Assembly (NCBI GenBank): GCA_030631415.1
Contig: DAOVLE010000011.1
Coordinates: forward strand, 1 to 42,633
Length of the DNA: 42,633 nt
Direction of reading: 5' to 3'
From: JAAEQG01 sp023133475
Lineage (GTDB): Bacteria; Planctomycetota; Phycisphaerae; UBA1845
Part shown: positions 8,783 to 16,749 of the stretch, piece by piece
Position numbering within the stretch: the first letter of the stretch is position 1
Layout of the letters: every line of letters begins with the position of its first letter
Position numbers and translations under genes: made by a program
The notes under the pieces: model-generated
What the model was told of the DNA's origin: nothing
The model's input: only the letters and a program-made list of their open reading frames with translations
Database searches by the model: none

Positions 8783-10561
8783 ATGAGCGACGCGACAGCA
8801 GATACCCCCACACGGGGCAGAAAATGCCGGCAGCCTGACTGCGGCCATTTCAATCCGGACGATGCCCAGTATTGTGCCAAATGCGGCCAATCAGTGGCCG
8901 GCATCATCGCCGAGATTCTTCCACCGGGTGAACATCCTGCTGAAATCGGTGATGGGCAGAGGCCTTGCTCCAATCCCGAGTGTGCCCACGCAAACCCCGA
9001 CAGCGCAAGCTATTGCGCCCAGTGCGGGCATGCTCTGGAACCGGAAACCGTCCAGAAGGATGGCGAGGCGGAGGAAACCAAGCAACACCCCCTCAAAGAG
9101 ATCACCCAGCCGTTCATCGATCTGATGCATGCACCCCGGGCTTTGTGGGGCATCAACCTCGCCTATGTGATCGAAGGCATGGTCTACTTCGGCATGCTCG
9201 GTTATCTGGCTATGTTCTTCAACGACCTCGTCGGGCTCGATGACGTCTGGGCGGGGCGGATGGTGGGTGTGCTGACCGCCGGAATCACCATCGCGATGTT
9301 CCTTCTGGGCGGTGTGGCGGACAAGTGGGGGGTTCGGTTCGCCATACTAATTGCATTCTGTTTCATGCTGGTCGGCCGAGTCTGCATGTCGCTCGGGCCG
9401 ACGATAGGCCTGCAAGCAGATGGGATGGGGTCGCCGATCCATTTGCTCACCATGGGAGGCATTCTGCTGGTGGTGATCGGCTACGGCATGTATCAGCCCG
9501 GAGCCTACGCCGCCGTTCGCCAGTTCACCACGCCCAAGACCGCCGCGATGGGCTTTGCGATGCTCTACGCGTTGATGAACCTCGGCGGCTGGCTGCCCAG
9601 TTGGTTCGGTTTCATCCGCCAGAGAGTCGGCATTGACGGGGCGTACTGGGTCTACACCGCTGCTACCGCGATCGCCTTGGTCGTAACCTTCCTCATATTG
9701 TCCAAGCAAACAGTTAGAAGGGCGATTGCCCAGGCCAAAGCCGCCCGCGGGGAGACAGGAAAGGAAAAGGTCGGTGCCGACGGGAGAATCTCGGGAGACC
9801 TTGAATGCGTGGGATGCGGCTACAATCTTCGGACACTCGATTCGTCCGGGGTATGCCCGGAATGCAACGAACTCGTTCGTAAATCATTGTCTCTGGGGAA
9901 GGAAGCGCCGCCGAAAGAACCGTTTAACCTGTTCAAGTGGTTTGCGAACCATCCATTGGCTAATCCGAAGTTTGCGTTTTTCATTTTCTGCCTGATCCCC
10001 GTGCAGACCTTGTTTGCCCACAATTGGCTGACGCTGCCGATGTATGTCGAACGGGCTTTTCGTGGTTCGATAATCGGCAATTACTTTGAGTTCGCGGTGA
10101 ACTTGAATCCGCTGCTGATCTTCATCTTTGTGCCCATAGTGACCGCGTTGACCATGAAAAAGAATGTCTACAACATGATGATCCTGGGCACGTTCGTCAT
10201 GGCAGTGCCGACCTTCCTGCTCGCCCTCGGTGCGAACCCCTGGACCCTGGGCGGGTACCTGCTCATCATGACCATCGGCGAAGCGATGTGGCAGCCGCGT
10301 TTCTTGCAATACGCAGCCGAGATTGCACCGGAGGGCAGAACCGGTGCCTATATGGGGGTGGCTCAGTTCCCCTGGTTCCTGACGAAAGTGATCGTGCCCC
10401 TTTACTCTGGTTGGTTTCTCCAGCGATACTGCCCCGACGAAGGCGCGATGAGCACCGAGACCATGTGGTTTATCTATGCCTGCATCGCGATGACTTCGAC
10501 GGTGATACTGATCCTGGCCAGAGGCTGGGTGGGCAAGGACTTCAAGACCAAGGCAGATTGA
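8783..10561 (+). CDS. POT/MFS-like transporter with three zinc ribbons
   Basis: A 592-residue inner-membrane transporter. The N-terminal cytoplasmic part carries two zinc ribbons (Cys 15/20/31/34 and 62/67/78/81). A long hydrophilic loop in the middle carries a third (C342, C345, C358, C361; ECVGCGYN...CPEC). About 12 membrane helices lie between roughly 120 and 310 and between 395 and 585. The first helix (AYVIEGMVYFGM) and the segment GYGMYQPGAYAAVRQF resemble proton-coupled oligopeptide transporters (POT/PTR2), although the usual E-x-x-E-R is reduced to E131-G. Its place directly after pepT supports di- or tripeptide uptake. Zinc-ribbon fusions are unusual for this family and suggest regulation or protein contacts. 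It could instead be another MFS type. Confidence 0.8.
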   Translation: MSDATADTPTRGRKCRQPDCGHFNPDDAQYCAKCGQSVAGIIAEILPPGEHPAEIGDGQRPCSNPECAHANPDSASYCAQCGHALEPETVQKDGEAEETKQHPLKEITQPFIDLMHAPRALWGINLAYVIEGMVYFGMLGYLAMFFNDLVGLDDVWAGRMVGVLTAGITIAMFLLGGVADKWGVRFAILIAFCFMLVGRVCMSLGPTIGLQADGMGSPIHLLTMGGILLVVIGYGMYQPGAYAAVRQFTTPKTAAMGFAMLYALMNLGGWLPSWFGFIRQRVGIDGAYWVYTAATAIALVVTFLILSKQTVRRAIAQAKAARGETGKEKVGADGRISGDLECVGCGYNLRTLDSSGVCPECNELVRKSLSLGKEAPPKEPFNLFKWFANHPLANPKFAFFIFCLIPVQTLFAHNWLTLPMYVERAFRGSIIGNYFEFAVNLNPLLIFIFVPIVTALTMKKNVYNMMILGTFVMAVPTFLLALGANPWTLGGYLLIMTIGEAMWQPRFLQYAAEIAPEGRTGAYMGVAQFPWFLTKVIVPLYSGWFLQRYCPDEGAMSTETMWFIYACIAMTSTVILILARGWVGKDFKTKAD

Positions 10562-10577
10562 GGGAGCTATCAGCTTC

Positions 10578-10743
10578 GTAGGGTGGGTTTCACCCGCCTT
10601 CTCTGGGAGACGGCGGGTGGCGGGTGGCATGGTCCACGTTTACGTGGCCATGCAGAGGGCAGATGACGTGATGGAAAGACCAAACGTGCCAGGTCTGCCC
10701 AGGACATCCTCACGCAATACATGCCCACGCAAGCGTGGGCATG
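10578..10743. repeat. Three dispersed hairpin elements after the transporter
   Basis: A GTAGGGTGGGTTTCACCCGCC hairpin (10578-10598) starts 16 nt after the transporter stop and may act as its terminator. It is followed by an imperfect inverted repeat, GCATGGTCCACG against CGTGGCCATGC (10628-10653). A perfect 11-bp inverted repeat of CATGCCCACGC follows at 10720-10743. No gene is visible between the transporter and the tRNA. Confidence 0.65.
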
Positions 10744-10770
10744 GCACCCGGCACCCGGCGGGCGTTGAGC

Positions 10771-10807
10771 GCGAAAAGAAAGCCGGTATCGTGCTCGATA
10801 CCGGCTT
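10771..10807 (-). terminator. Intrinsic terminator of tRNA-Asn
   Basis: A perfect 12-bp stem, AAGCCGGTATCG with its complement (10780-10791 and 10796-10807), has a 4-nt loop. On the minus strand it is followed by TCTTTT. It starts 4 nt after the 3' end of the tRNA. Confidence 0.85.
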
Positions 10808-10811
10808 GAAT

Positions 10812-10884
10812 CTCCCCGATTAGGACTCGAACCTAAAACCTAGCGGTTAACAGCCGCTCGCTCTACCAATTGAGCTATCGGGGA
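10812..10884 (-). tRNA. tRNA-Asn (anticodon GTT)
   Basis: A 73-nt cloverleaf read on the minus strand. It has acceptor stem TCCCCGA/TCGGGGA, D-arm GCTC...GAGC, anticodon stem AGCGG/CCGCT with loop CTGTTAA (anticodon GTT), a 5-nt variable loop AGGTT, T-stem TTAGG/CCTAA with TTCGAGT, and discriminator G. CCA is not encoded and must be added after transcription. Confidence 0.97.
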
Positions 10885-10965
10885 ATATCCCTTGTTCGCC
10901 CCTGTTCATGCCAACCACGATGCACAAAACCGCCACCGCTCGCTGGGTCGCCATCCGACAAACCT

Positions 10966-11130
10966 TCAGGGACGCCAAGACCTGCCCAACGCCTGACGAA
11001 TGAGCAGGATAACGTCGGGATATTCTATCCAATCCGCTTGGGGAGTCAAATGCACAATCAGAAACTTGTTCGTCGTTTCGTCGTCCAGGGCAATCGCATC
11101 TAACTCGGATAATTCACCGCCGAGAGGAAT
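10966..11130 (-). pseudogene. Possible 3' gene remnant, no start codon
   Basis: An open frame of at least 49 codons ends at 10966 with a protein-like composition (LDAIALDDETT, FLIVHLTP, IEYPDVILLIRQALG). Upstream it runs into IPLGGEL and then into GGAAAAT/ATTTTCC repeats, with no ATG, GTG or TTG in a useful place. It may be the tail of a gene truncated by repeat insertion. The IPLGGEL-coding stretch recurs at 24262-24290, where it is followed by a different sequence, so this part may itself be a repeat. Chance openness is possible. Confidence 0.3.
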
Positions 11131-11460
11131 TGAGAAAATGGAAAATGGAAAATTAAAAATGGAAAATGGGGGATGGGCAACGTGATGAATTGAGAATTGA
11201 GAATTGAGAAAATGCGGGGTTGGCGGTGTTGCCCAATTTCGACTCTCCCTCCTTTATCCTCTCTCCCTTCACTTTTCTCTGCGCTCTCCGCGCTCTCTGC
11301 GGTGTGAAAAATGCGGGTTAGCGGCGACAAGTCCGTAGCGTTTAGCGGTGACCCGAAGGGGAGCGTGGAGTGTGGAGCGTGGGGAATTGAGAATGGAGGT
11401 AGAGCAGGTTCTGCCCACCGCACAATGCCACAACGGCGGGTGAAACCCGCCCTACAACTT
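11109..11460. repeat. Repeat-filled gap, includes a 57-bp palindromic element
   Basis: The gap 10885-11464 has no supported gene apart from the remnant above. From 11109 it contains CACCGCCGAGAGGAATTGAG (also at about 24273 and 35440), GGAAAAT and TTGAGAA heptads, and a composite block 11211-11341. That block is matched in inverted orientation at about 35556-35680. The TAGCGTTTAGCGGTGACCCG element (about 11336-11368) follows. A 57-bp element (11399-11455), bounded by GTAG and CTAC, lies next to the oleB stop. Confidence 0.75.
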
Positions 11461-11464
11461 TTTC

Positions 11465-12334
11465 TCAGAGAAGGAAGTCGCGGACCTGTGGGAGGATTTG
11501 CGCTGCGGCGTCCTCCACGACGTAGTGGCCGGCGGCGGGCAGGCAGTGGACCTGTGCCAGGGGAAACCGTTCAACCCACTTTTTTAGAAATGCTTCGGTA
11601 AAACAGAAGTCGCCCATGCCCCAGCAGATCAACATCGGTCGATCACGAAACTGCGGTAGAGCAGCTTCGATATCCTGGATCAGGCGGTATGTGGGATGGG
11701 ACGGTCTGGTGGGGATGTCTTGCACAAAACGGTGAATGGCGATTCGGCTGGCGAAGTCGGGGTAAGGCCAGAGATAGCCGGCTTTGACATCCGCGGTCAT
11801 CCGCGAGCGGTTTTTGCAGGCCAGGGATGTCGCCAGGCGGGCAAAAGCGTTCAAACCACGCACCGCAAGCGTACCGAAAACCGGAACCCGGCAGAGGCGA
11901 ATCCGCAACGGGACCCGCCCGAAAAACGCCGCACTATTGAAGACGATTAACCGTCGCACGCGCTGGGGATGCCGCACGGCATAGCCGAACCCGACCGCCC
12001 CACCCCAATCATGGACCACCAGCGTGATGTTGTCGAGCTGGAGGTGATCGAGCAGACGCTTGAGGTTCTCGATGTGTGTCGCCAGGGTGTAGGCATACCG
12101 CTGCGGCTTGTCCGACAGGCCACACCCGATATGGTCCGGCGCCACCACCCGGAACCGATCAGAAAGACCTTTAATAAGATCACGGTAGTAGAAGGACCAG
12201 GTCGGATTGCCGTGAAGCATGACCACCGGGGGGCCTTGCCCGTGGTCCACGTAGTGCATCCGCCAACCGCCGACGGTGACATAGTGAGGCTCGAACGGGT
12301 ACAACTCTTTTATCGCTTGTGGAAGCGGCTGCAT
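11465..12334 (-). CDS. oleB: Alpha/beta hydrolase, beta-lactone decarboxylase OleB
   Basis: A 289-residue alpha/beta hydrolase of the haloalkane-dehalogenase-like group. HGNPTW (41-46) forms the oxyanion region, the nucleophile is D109 in HDWGG, and the acid/base residues are probably D242 (WGMGD) and H270 (AGHYVVED). In long-chain olefin synthesis OleB removes CO2 from the beta-lactone made by OleC, giving a cis-olefin. Assignment as OleB and not a true dehalogenase rests on its position 4 nt after oleA, together with the fold. oleC and oleD are not in the window. Next downstream are only repeats, so the operon ends here. Confidence 0.85.
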   Translation of the reverse strand: MQPLPQAIKELYPFEPHYVTVGGWRMHYVDHGQGPPVVMLHGNPTWSFYYRDLIKGLSDRFRVVAPDHIGCGLSDKPQRYAYTLATHIENLKRLLDHLQLDNITLVVHDWGGAVGFGYAVRHPQRVRRLIVFNSAAFFGRVPLRIRLCRVPVFGTLAVRGLNAFARLATSLACKNRSRMTADVKAGYLWPYPDFASRIAIHRFVQDIPTRPSHPTYRLIQDIEAALPQFRDRPMLICWGMGDFCFTEAFLKKWVERFPLAQVHCLPAAGHYVVEDAAAQILPQVRDFLL

Positions 12335-12338
12335 ATGG

Positions 12339-13385
12339 TCACCAGCCCACCCCGAGCATGATGCAGTTCAATCCGCTGCCGATGCCCAGCATGGCGATGC
12401 GGGTATGCGGTGGCGGCGGGTCCTGCTCCACGCCCATCGCCATGGTCAGCGGAAGCGACACCGATCCAACATTGCCGAGAAACTCAAAAGTGGAAAAGTC
12501 CTTGGACAAGTCCAGACCCACCGCCTCGTACAAACGCTCCCGATGGCTGACGCCCACCTGATGACAATAGCAGCGTTCGACATCGTCGGCACTCCAACCC
12601 AGCGTCTGCCGGAAGTCGGCCCAGGTGCGCCCCGCCAACTCGCAGCCGCGCTCGAGCAAAGTCTCGGCATCGGTGTTCATCAGCATGGTGGCGTTTGGGG
12701 CAAAGCCATGGTCCCCACTTCCGCGGCAAAGGTGGTTGTCTTCGGTGGCGGCCTGCGCTGTCCCGCCGAGCAGGCGGTGACCGCCGGCTGATACACTTGC
12801 GTGCGTCATCACCAGGGCGACCGCACCCGACCCGATGGTGAGTGACGAAAACGCCCGCTTGAGCTTCTGCCGGGTCACCTGCGGATCGTTCACCAGGTCC
12901 GTGATGGTGCTCTCCACCAGTTGGCGGCTGCTCTCGCCCGCGACGATCAGACCGCGCTTGACCTGCCCCAGCTCGATCATGTTGGCCAGCGACAGCATCC
13001 CATTAACAAACCCCAGGCAAGCGTTGGAGATGTCATAGACCACCGCCCGTGGTGAAAGCCCGAGGTTGTGATGGACCACCGAAGCGGTGGCTGGTTCCAG
13101 AAAGTCCCGCGAGACCGACGTATGGATGAGGCACTCGATGTCCTCGGGGGCGACCCCGGCAATTTCCAGCGCCCGTCGGCCGGCGTTGCCGGCGGCATCG
13201 CTGGGCAGGGTGTCGTCCGCCCAGAAACGCCGCTCGCTGATACCGGTCATCAGCTCCAGCCGCCCCTGGTGCAAGTTGAACCGCTCATACACCGGCGCAA
13301 GCTGCCGCTCGATTTCCGCAGAGGTGACCACCTGCTCAGGGAGCAGGTAGCCAAACGCTTCAAGACATACCTGCTCAAACTTCAT
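12339..13385 (-). CDS. oleA: OleA, acyl-CoA head-to-head condensing thiolase
   Basis: A 348-residue thiolase-fold enzyme that condenses two fatty acyl-CoAs to a 2-alkyl-3-ketoacid, the first step of long-chain olefin synthesis. The catalytic set is C123 (NACLGF), H275 (YCHQVG) and N305 (GNVGSVS). It also has the OleA hallmark E97 (DFLEPATA). The spacings E-C (26) and H-N (30) equal those between E117/C143 and H285/N315 in Xanthomonas OleA, which argues against ordinary FabH. The ATG at 13385 was chosen because the product begins MKFEQV, typical of the family; it overlaps the rnc end by 11 nt. oleB follows after 4 nt. The three genes rnc-oleA-oleB seem to form one operon. Confidence 0.92.
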   Translation of the reverse strand: MKFEQVCLEAFGYLLPEQVVTSAEIERQLAPVYERFNLHQGRLELMTGISERRFWADDTLPSDAAGNAGRRALEIAGVAPEDIECLIHTSVSRDFLEPATASVVHHNLGLSPRAVVYDISNACLGFVNGMLSLANMIELGQVKRGLIVAGESSRQLVESTITDLVNDPQVTRQKLKRAFSSLTIGSGAVALVMTHASVSAGGHRLLGGTAQAATEDNHLCRGSGDHGFAPNATMLMNTDAETLLERGCELAGRTWADFRQTLGWSADDVERCYCHQVGVSHRERLYEAVGLDLSKDFSTFEFLGNVGSVSLPLTMAMGVEQDPPPPHTRIAMLGIGSGLNCIMLGVGW

Positions 13386-14082
13386 CGTTATCGGTGGGAA
13401 TGACCTTAAGTTCACGCAGAGCCAGCAACGCTGCTTTCTGCTCGGCTTCCTTCTTGCTCGTGCCCCACGCGCTGGGAAAGCGACGCCCCTTTATGGAGAC
13501 ACATATCTCGAAACACTTGCTGTGGTCGGGGCCCTGCTCGTCAAGGGATTCGTATTGCGGGCTGGAATCCAATATCTGCTGAGCATACTGTTGCAGTGAG
13601 GACTTGTAATTCCGCTGTGTATGGGACCGGGCCACTTCGCAAATGGGTGCGGTGACGTGCTTGAGGATGAAGTTCCTCACCTCCTCCAAGCCGCCGTCAA
13701 GATAAACGGCAGCCACCACCGCCTCGATGACCGCAGCCTTGAGCGACATGGGCAGACCGGACCGATCACACATGCCCTTGCCGAGCACGAGCAAGTCGTC
13801 CAGGCCCAGTTCCTCGGCGATGTTGGCACACACCTGCCGCGAGACCACGACCGATTTTATCTTGGTCAGGTCCCCTTCGTGAGACTGCGGAAATCGTCGA
13901 TAAAGCTCCTCGCAGACCACCATGCCGAGGACCGCGTCACCGAAGAACTCCATTCTTTCGTTGCTGTTCAATCGCCCCGACGCTGCCGAGGCATGTATCA
14001 ACGCCGTTTCCAACAAGGAGACGTCCTGGAAACGATAATCCAGCATCTCCTGCGCACGCGCAAGAATTTCAGATTTGCTCAC
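13375..14082 (-). CDS. rnc: Ribonuclease III
   Basis: About 235 residues. It cuts double-stranded RNA in rRNA processing and mRNA turnover. The GTG at 14082 gives the usual family length; a TTG at 14205 would add an unconserved leader. The signature NERMEFFGDAVLG spans 41-53, so metal ligands E45 and D49 are present, and E120 lies in VIEAVVAAVYLDGG. The residue three before that Glu, Asp in Escherichia coli (D114), is Ala117 here. The C-terminal dsRNA-binding domain starts near 155 (NYKSSLQQYAQQI) and ends with KKEAEQKAALLAL. A good promoter lies about 150 nt upstream. Its 3' end overlaps oleA, an unusual partner. Confidence 0.93.
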   Translation of the reverse strand: MSKSEILARAQEMLDYRFQDVSLLETALIHASAASGRLNSNERMEFFGDAVLGMVVCEELYRRFPQSHEGDLTKIKSVVVSRQVCANIAEELGLDDLLVLGKGMCDRSGLPMSLKAAVIEAVVAAVYLDGGLEEVRNFILKHVTAPICEVARSHTQRNYKSSLQQYAQQILDSSPQYESLDEQGPDHSKCFEICVSIKGRRFPSAWGTSKKEAEQKAALLALRELKVIPTDNDEV

Positions 14083-14231
14083 AACTATCACCCAGAACGG
14101 GCTGGTGGCGAAAACCGCCCCAGGACGACAAACCCAAGCGATTTTCGCCAACAGTCTGTATTCAACCAGACCCTCAATCAGCCGGAGCCAATGCCCCTGA
14201 ACCAAAGCTGATTCAGCTCATACACTCCATA

Positions 14232-14260
14232 ATTCTATCATCGGTCAACCGTAGCGTCAA
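14232..14260 (-). promoter_or_regulatory. Sigma-70-type promoter for rnc-oleA-oleB
   Basis: TTGACG (14255-14260) and TAGAAT (14232-14237) are spaced by 17 nt on the minus strand. Transcription would begin near 14225, about 140 nt before the rnc GTG. Confidence 0.65.
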
Positions 14261-14303
14261 ATTGAGCAAGCCCAGCCGCTCCCTTACAGACGCAGCACCA
14301 AAC

Positions 14304-14394
14304 GTAGGGTGGGTGGAACCTCGCGCAGCGAGGTGGAACCCACCAACCGGTGCGGTGGGTTACGCTCCGCTCCGCGAAGCTCCACCCGCCCTAC
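14304..14394. repeat. 91-bp palindromic element, copy 1
   Basis: This is a 91-bp unit from GTAGGGTGGG to CCCGCCCTAC with nested internal hairpins (ACCTCGCGCAGCGAGGT and GCTCCGCGAAGC parts). It matches the reverse complement of 39250-39340 over its whole length with about seven differences. It lies between rnc and the MFS gene and is followed at 14399-14423 by TTGAGAA-type heptads. Confidence 0.85.
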
Positions 14395-14402
14395 AACCAT
14401 TC

Positions 14403-15638
14403 TCAATTCTCAATTCTCAATTCCTCTTGGTAGCGGGCAAAGCCCCCGAAGACCACCCGCCGCTCCCGCCAGGCGTAGGTGGCAGCCACCAGCAACATCG
14501 ACACCGCCATGAGCACGAAACTGAACCCAAAACCACTCCAGGTAATGAGTTGCCCCCAGGTGATAAACCCTACCAAAAAGCCCACGTCGCCCGCCCCCAT
14601 GATGATACTGGTGCCCAGGCCGCGTTGAGCCGGCGGGAACTTTTCGGCTCCCAAATCAATCAGCGACGGATAAATGAAACAATGCCCGGTTCCCAAAACC
14701 AACGCGGGGAAGAAGAGCCCGAACTCAGTGCGAGCACCTTTCAGCAGCAGAAACCCACAAGACATCAACACAAAGCCTATAATCAGCGTTCGCTGTCGCC
14801 CTGCCAGCTCGGGAATACGTCGCCCGATAATACGCAGAACGATGGCGATCGAAGCGTAACCAAGATAGAAAACTCGGATATTGGGGATGCCCTGAGACTT
14901 GGCGAACCGCTCGATCCATAAGGATACGATTGTCTGCGAAAGGAAAAAAGTGACGCCGGCCAGCAGGATCATCCCAGGCCAACAAGTGCGTAAAGTGTGC
15001 AGGAACGGCTGGTGTGCGGTTCGGCGAGTTGGTTCGAGGTGTGGTCGGCGGAGGGTGCAGGCCAGCCCTGCCGCCATCCAGTGAATCACCGCCGCCGCTA
15101 CGAAGAAAACCGTAAACGGGGAGACTTGCACAACCCGTTGCGAGAATATCCAATCTCCCAAAACCGGGCCGATGACGATGCCGACAAAGCCGGCGATCCC
15201 CACCGATCCGAGAATCTCCGCCCGGCGATGCGGAGGCGCAAGGTGGGCGGCATGGGAGGCCATCGCAGTGTAGAACAGGGCGTTGGCCAACGTCGCCACA
15301 ATACGCAGAATCACCAGAACGCTCATGTCCGAGGTCAGCCGATAGCTCAGAGCGGCAGCACCAGCCAACACCGTGCCTGCCAGAAGCACTGGTTTGGTCC
15401 CGAGGCGATCCACCCAATTGCCGATCCAGGGACGCACCAACAGGCTGCCTGCCATCCCGATACCCATGATCCATCCCAGCACATCTTCGTGCCATCCGAG
15501 TTCGGCGGTGTATTTCCCGAAATGGTACTGCAACGACATACCGGTCACGTACAGCACCACGATGCCGAAGAGCTGAAAGAACTGCCAGGTGTAGAGACGA
15601 GGTTGATCGATCACCGCAGGTATCTCACATTTTGACAC
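14403..15638 (-). CDS. Major facilitator superfamily transporter
   Basis: About 411 residues with about 12 hydrophobic helices. The loop after helix 2 (GNWVDRLGTKPVLLAG) is the classic MFS G-x3-D-R-x-G-x-K motif; a related loop (GRRIPELAGRQRTLI) occurs in the second half. The substrate cannot be read from the sequence; drug or sugar efflux types are possible. The start is unsure. The GTG at 15638 gives a normal N-terminus, while a longer reading from 15683 adds 15 residues. The last residues (EELRIEN) and the stop are encoded by a TTGAGAA heptad tract, so the original C-terminus has been replaced or extended by repeat sequence. No operon partner lies nearby. Confidence 0.85.
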   Translation of the reverse strand: MSKCEIPAVIDQPRLYTWQFFQLFGIVVLYVTGMSLQYHFGKYTAELGWHEDVLGWIMGIGMAGSLLVRPWIGNWVDRLGTKPVLLAGTVLAGAAALSYRLTSDMSVLVILRIVATLANALFYTAMASHAAHLAPPHRRAEILGSVGIAGFVGIVIGPVLGDWIFSQRVVQVSPFTVFFVAAAVIHWMAAGLACTLRRPHLEPTRRTAHQPFLHTLRTCWPGMILLAGVTFFLSQTIVSLWIERFAKSQGIPNIRVFYLGYASIAIVLRIIGRRIPELAGRQRTLIIGFVLMSCGFLLLKGARTEFGLFFPALVLGTGHCFIYPSLIDLGAEKFPPAQRGLGTSIIMGAGDVGFLVGFITWGQLITWSGFGFSFVLMAVSMLLVAATYAWRERRVVFGGFARYQEELRIEN

Positions 15639-15972
15639 ACAACTGATTGTCAGCAAACCCGTGGTGTAAATAGCTCTTGGCATTTAGGAAGGCAAGAGGC
15701 AAGAGGCAACAAGGCAACGAGGCAACAAGGCGACGAAGCGGCAAGTGTAGGGCGGGTTTCACCCGCCGCGTTATGCTGAACGGTTGGAATTGGCGAACAA
15801 AGCATCGCCGATTCCACATTTTCCATTTTCCATTTTCCATTTTCAATTTTTCTCCATTCTCCATTCTCAATTCATCACGATGCCGGTGAGGGTTGACGAA
15901 GGTGAGGCAGAGCATTCCAATTGGCCCACCAGAGCTGGAGGGTGTGCCGGCAAATGGGATCGAGGTTGCGCA
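15639..15972. repeat. Repeat-filled gap
   Basis: AAGAGGC heptads change to CAACAAGG octads (15688-15735). A GTAGGGCGGGTTTCACCCGCC hairpin follows (15747-15767), with only the left part of a 57-bp element. ATTTTCC heptads (about 15818-15850) and TTCTCCA/TTCTCAA tracts come next. The final 100 nt before the next gene are unique and should hold its promoter, which I cannot point to. Confidence 0.7.
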
Positions 15973-16551
15973 ATGGATAAGTGGGAAATAGCTCGGACCA
16001 CCGGCGTCTGCTCAATAAGCGGTCAACCGCTCGAAGAGGGCGATGAATACTATGTCGTCCTGTTTGAAGATGGCGAAAGCTTCCGGCGACTGGACTACTC
16101 CACGGATGCATGGACAGGGCCGCCAGATGGGGCATTTTGCTACTTCAAGAGCAAAATTCAGCCCAAAAAACAAAAAAAACGGCTTTTCGTGGACGACGAT
16201 CTGCTGATCAATTTCTTTTTGCGGTTGACCGACGAAACCGACGAGTCACGTTTGCGGTTTCGGTTTGTGCTGGGGCTGATTTTGATGCGTAAGCGGCTGC
16301 TCCGCTACGAGCAGACCGTGTGGGAGCAAGAGCTGGAGTGCTGGCAGATGCGGTTGACCAAGGACCGCACCCTACACCAGGTCGTAAACCCGCATTTGAC
16401 CGACGATCAGATCGAAGGGGTCTCGCGTCAGCTTGGGGGCATCCTGCACGGGGACATGGGAGACTTCGCCGACGAAACAGACGAAACAGACGAGGGTGAC
16501 GAGGTGGTGGAGCAACCCACTACGGACGAGGAGGAGGGCAACGATGCGTAG
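15973..16551 (+). CDS. Conserved hypothetical protein, acidic C-terminus
   Basis: 192 residues, starting at an ATG with GAGG 7 nt upstream. The N-terminal 60 residues (WEIARTTGVCSISGQPLEEG, DEYYVVLFEDG) look like a small treble-clef or beta domain with a Cys. A basic patch QPKKQKKR follows. The middle is helical with a hydrophobic segment (RFRFVLGLILMRKRLL), and the end is strongly acidic (DETDETDEGDE, TDEEEG). It has no signal peptide, so it is probably cytoplasmic. I do not recognise a named family; similar small proteins next to lipoprotein genes seem common in planctomycetes, but that is from memory. The LolA-like lipoprotein gene follows after a 196-nt gap with a large inverted repeat. 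Confidence 0.7.
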   Translation: MDKWEIARTTGVCSISGQPLEEGDEYYVVLFEDGESFRRLDYSTDAWTGPPDGAFCYFKSKIQPKKQKKRLFVDDDLLINFFLRLTDETDESRLRFRFVLGLILMRKRLLRYEQTVWEQELECWQMRLTKDRTLHQVVNPHLTDDQIEGVSRQLGGILHGDMGDFADETDETDEGDEVVEQPTTDEEEGNDA

Positions 16552-16637
16552 CATCGCGTTGCAGCCGGCGATCGCAACCGAACAGCGACCCTGCCCAGCG
16601 CAGCCTCTAGCCGCAACCAAAGCGGACAAAAGAGAAG

Positions 16638-16749
16638 ATCCGCAGATTACGCAGATTGCGCAGATCGACAAAGAAATATGCTCAAACCTACCTTCGCCAT
16701 CTCCCAGGCATTTTCTCGTAAATCTGTGTAATCTGCGTAATCTGCGGAT
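16638..16749. repeat. 20-bp perfect inverted repeat enclosing a start codon
   Basis: ATCCGCAGATTACGCAGATT (16638-16657) is perfectly complementary to 16730-16749, with 72 nt between. The units are 9-nt tandem repeats (CAGATTACG). The right arm includes the A and T of the ATG at 16748, so the start codon of the next gene would be paired in the RNA. Confidence 0.9.

Noticed and set aside
11465..12334. Haloalkane dehalogenase
   Set aside because: The fold and the HDWGG nucleophile are shared, but the gene directly follows oleA, which makes OleB the better reading.
12339..13385. FabH (KAS III)
   Set aside because: E97 and the E-C and H-N spacings match OleA, and oleB is adjacent.
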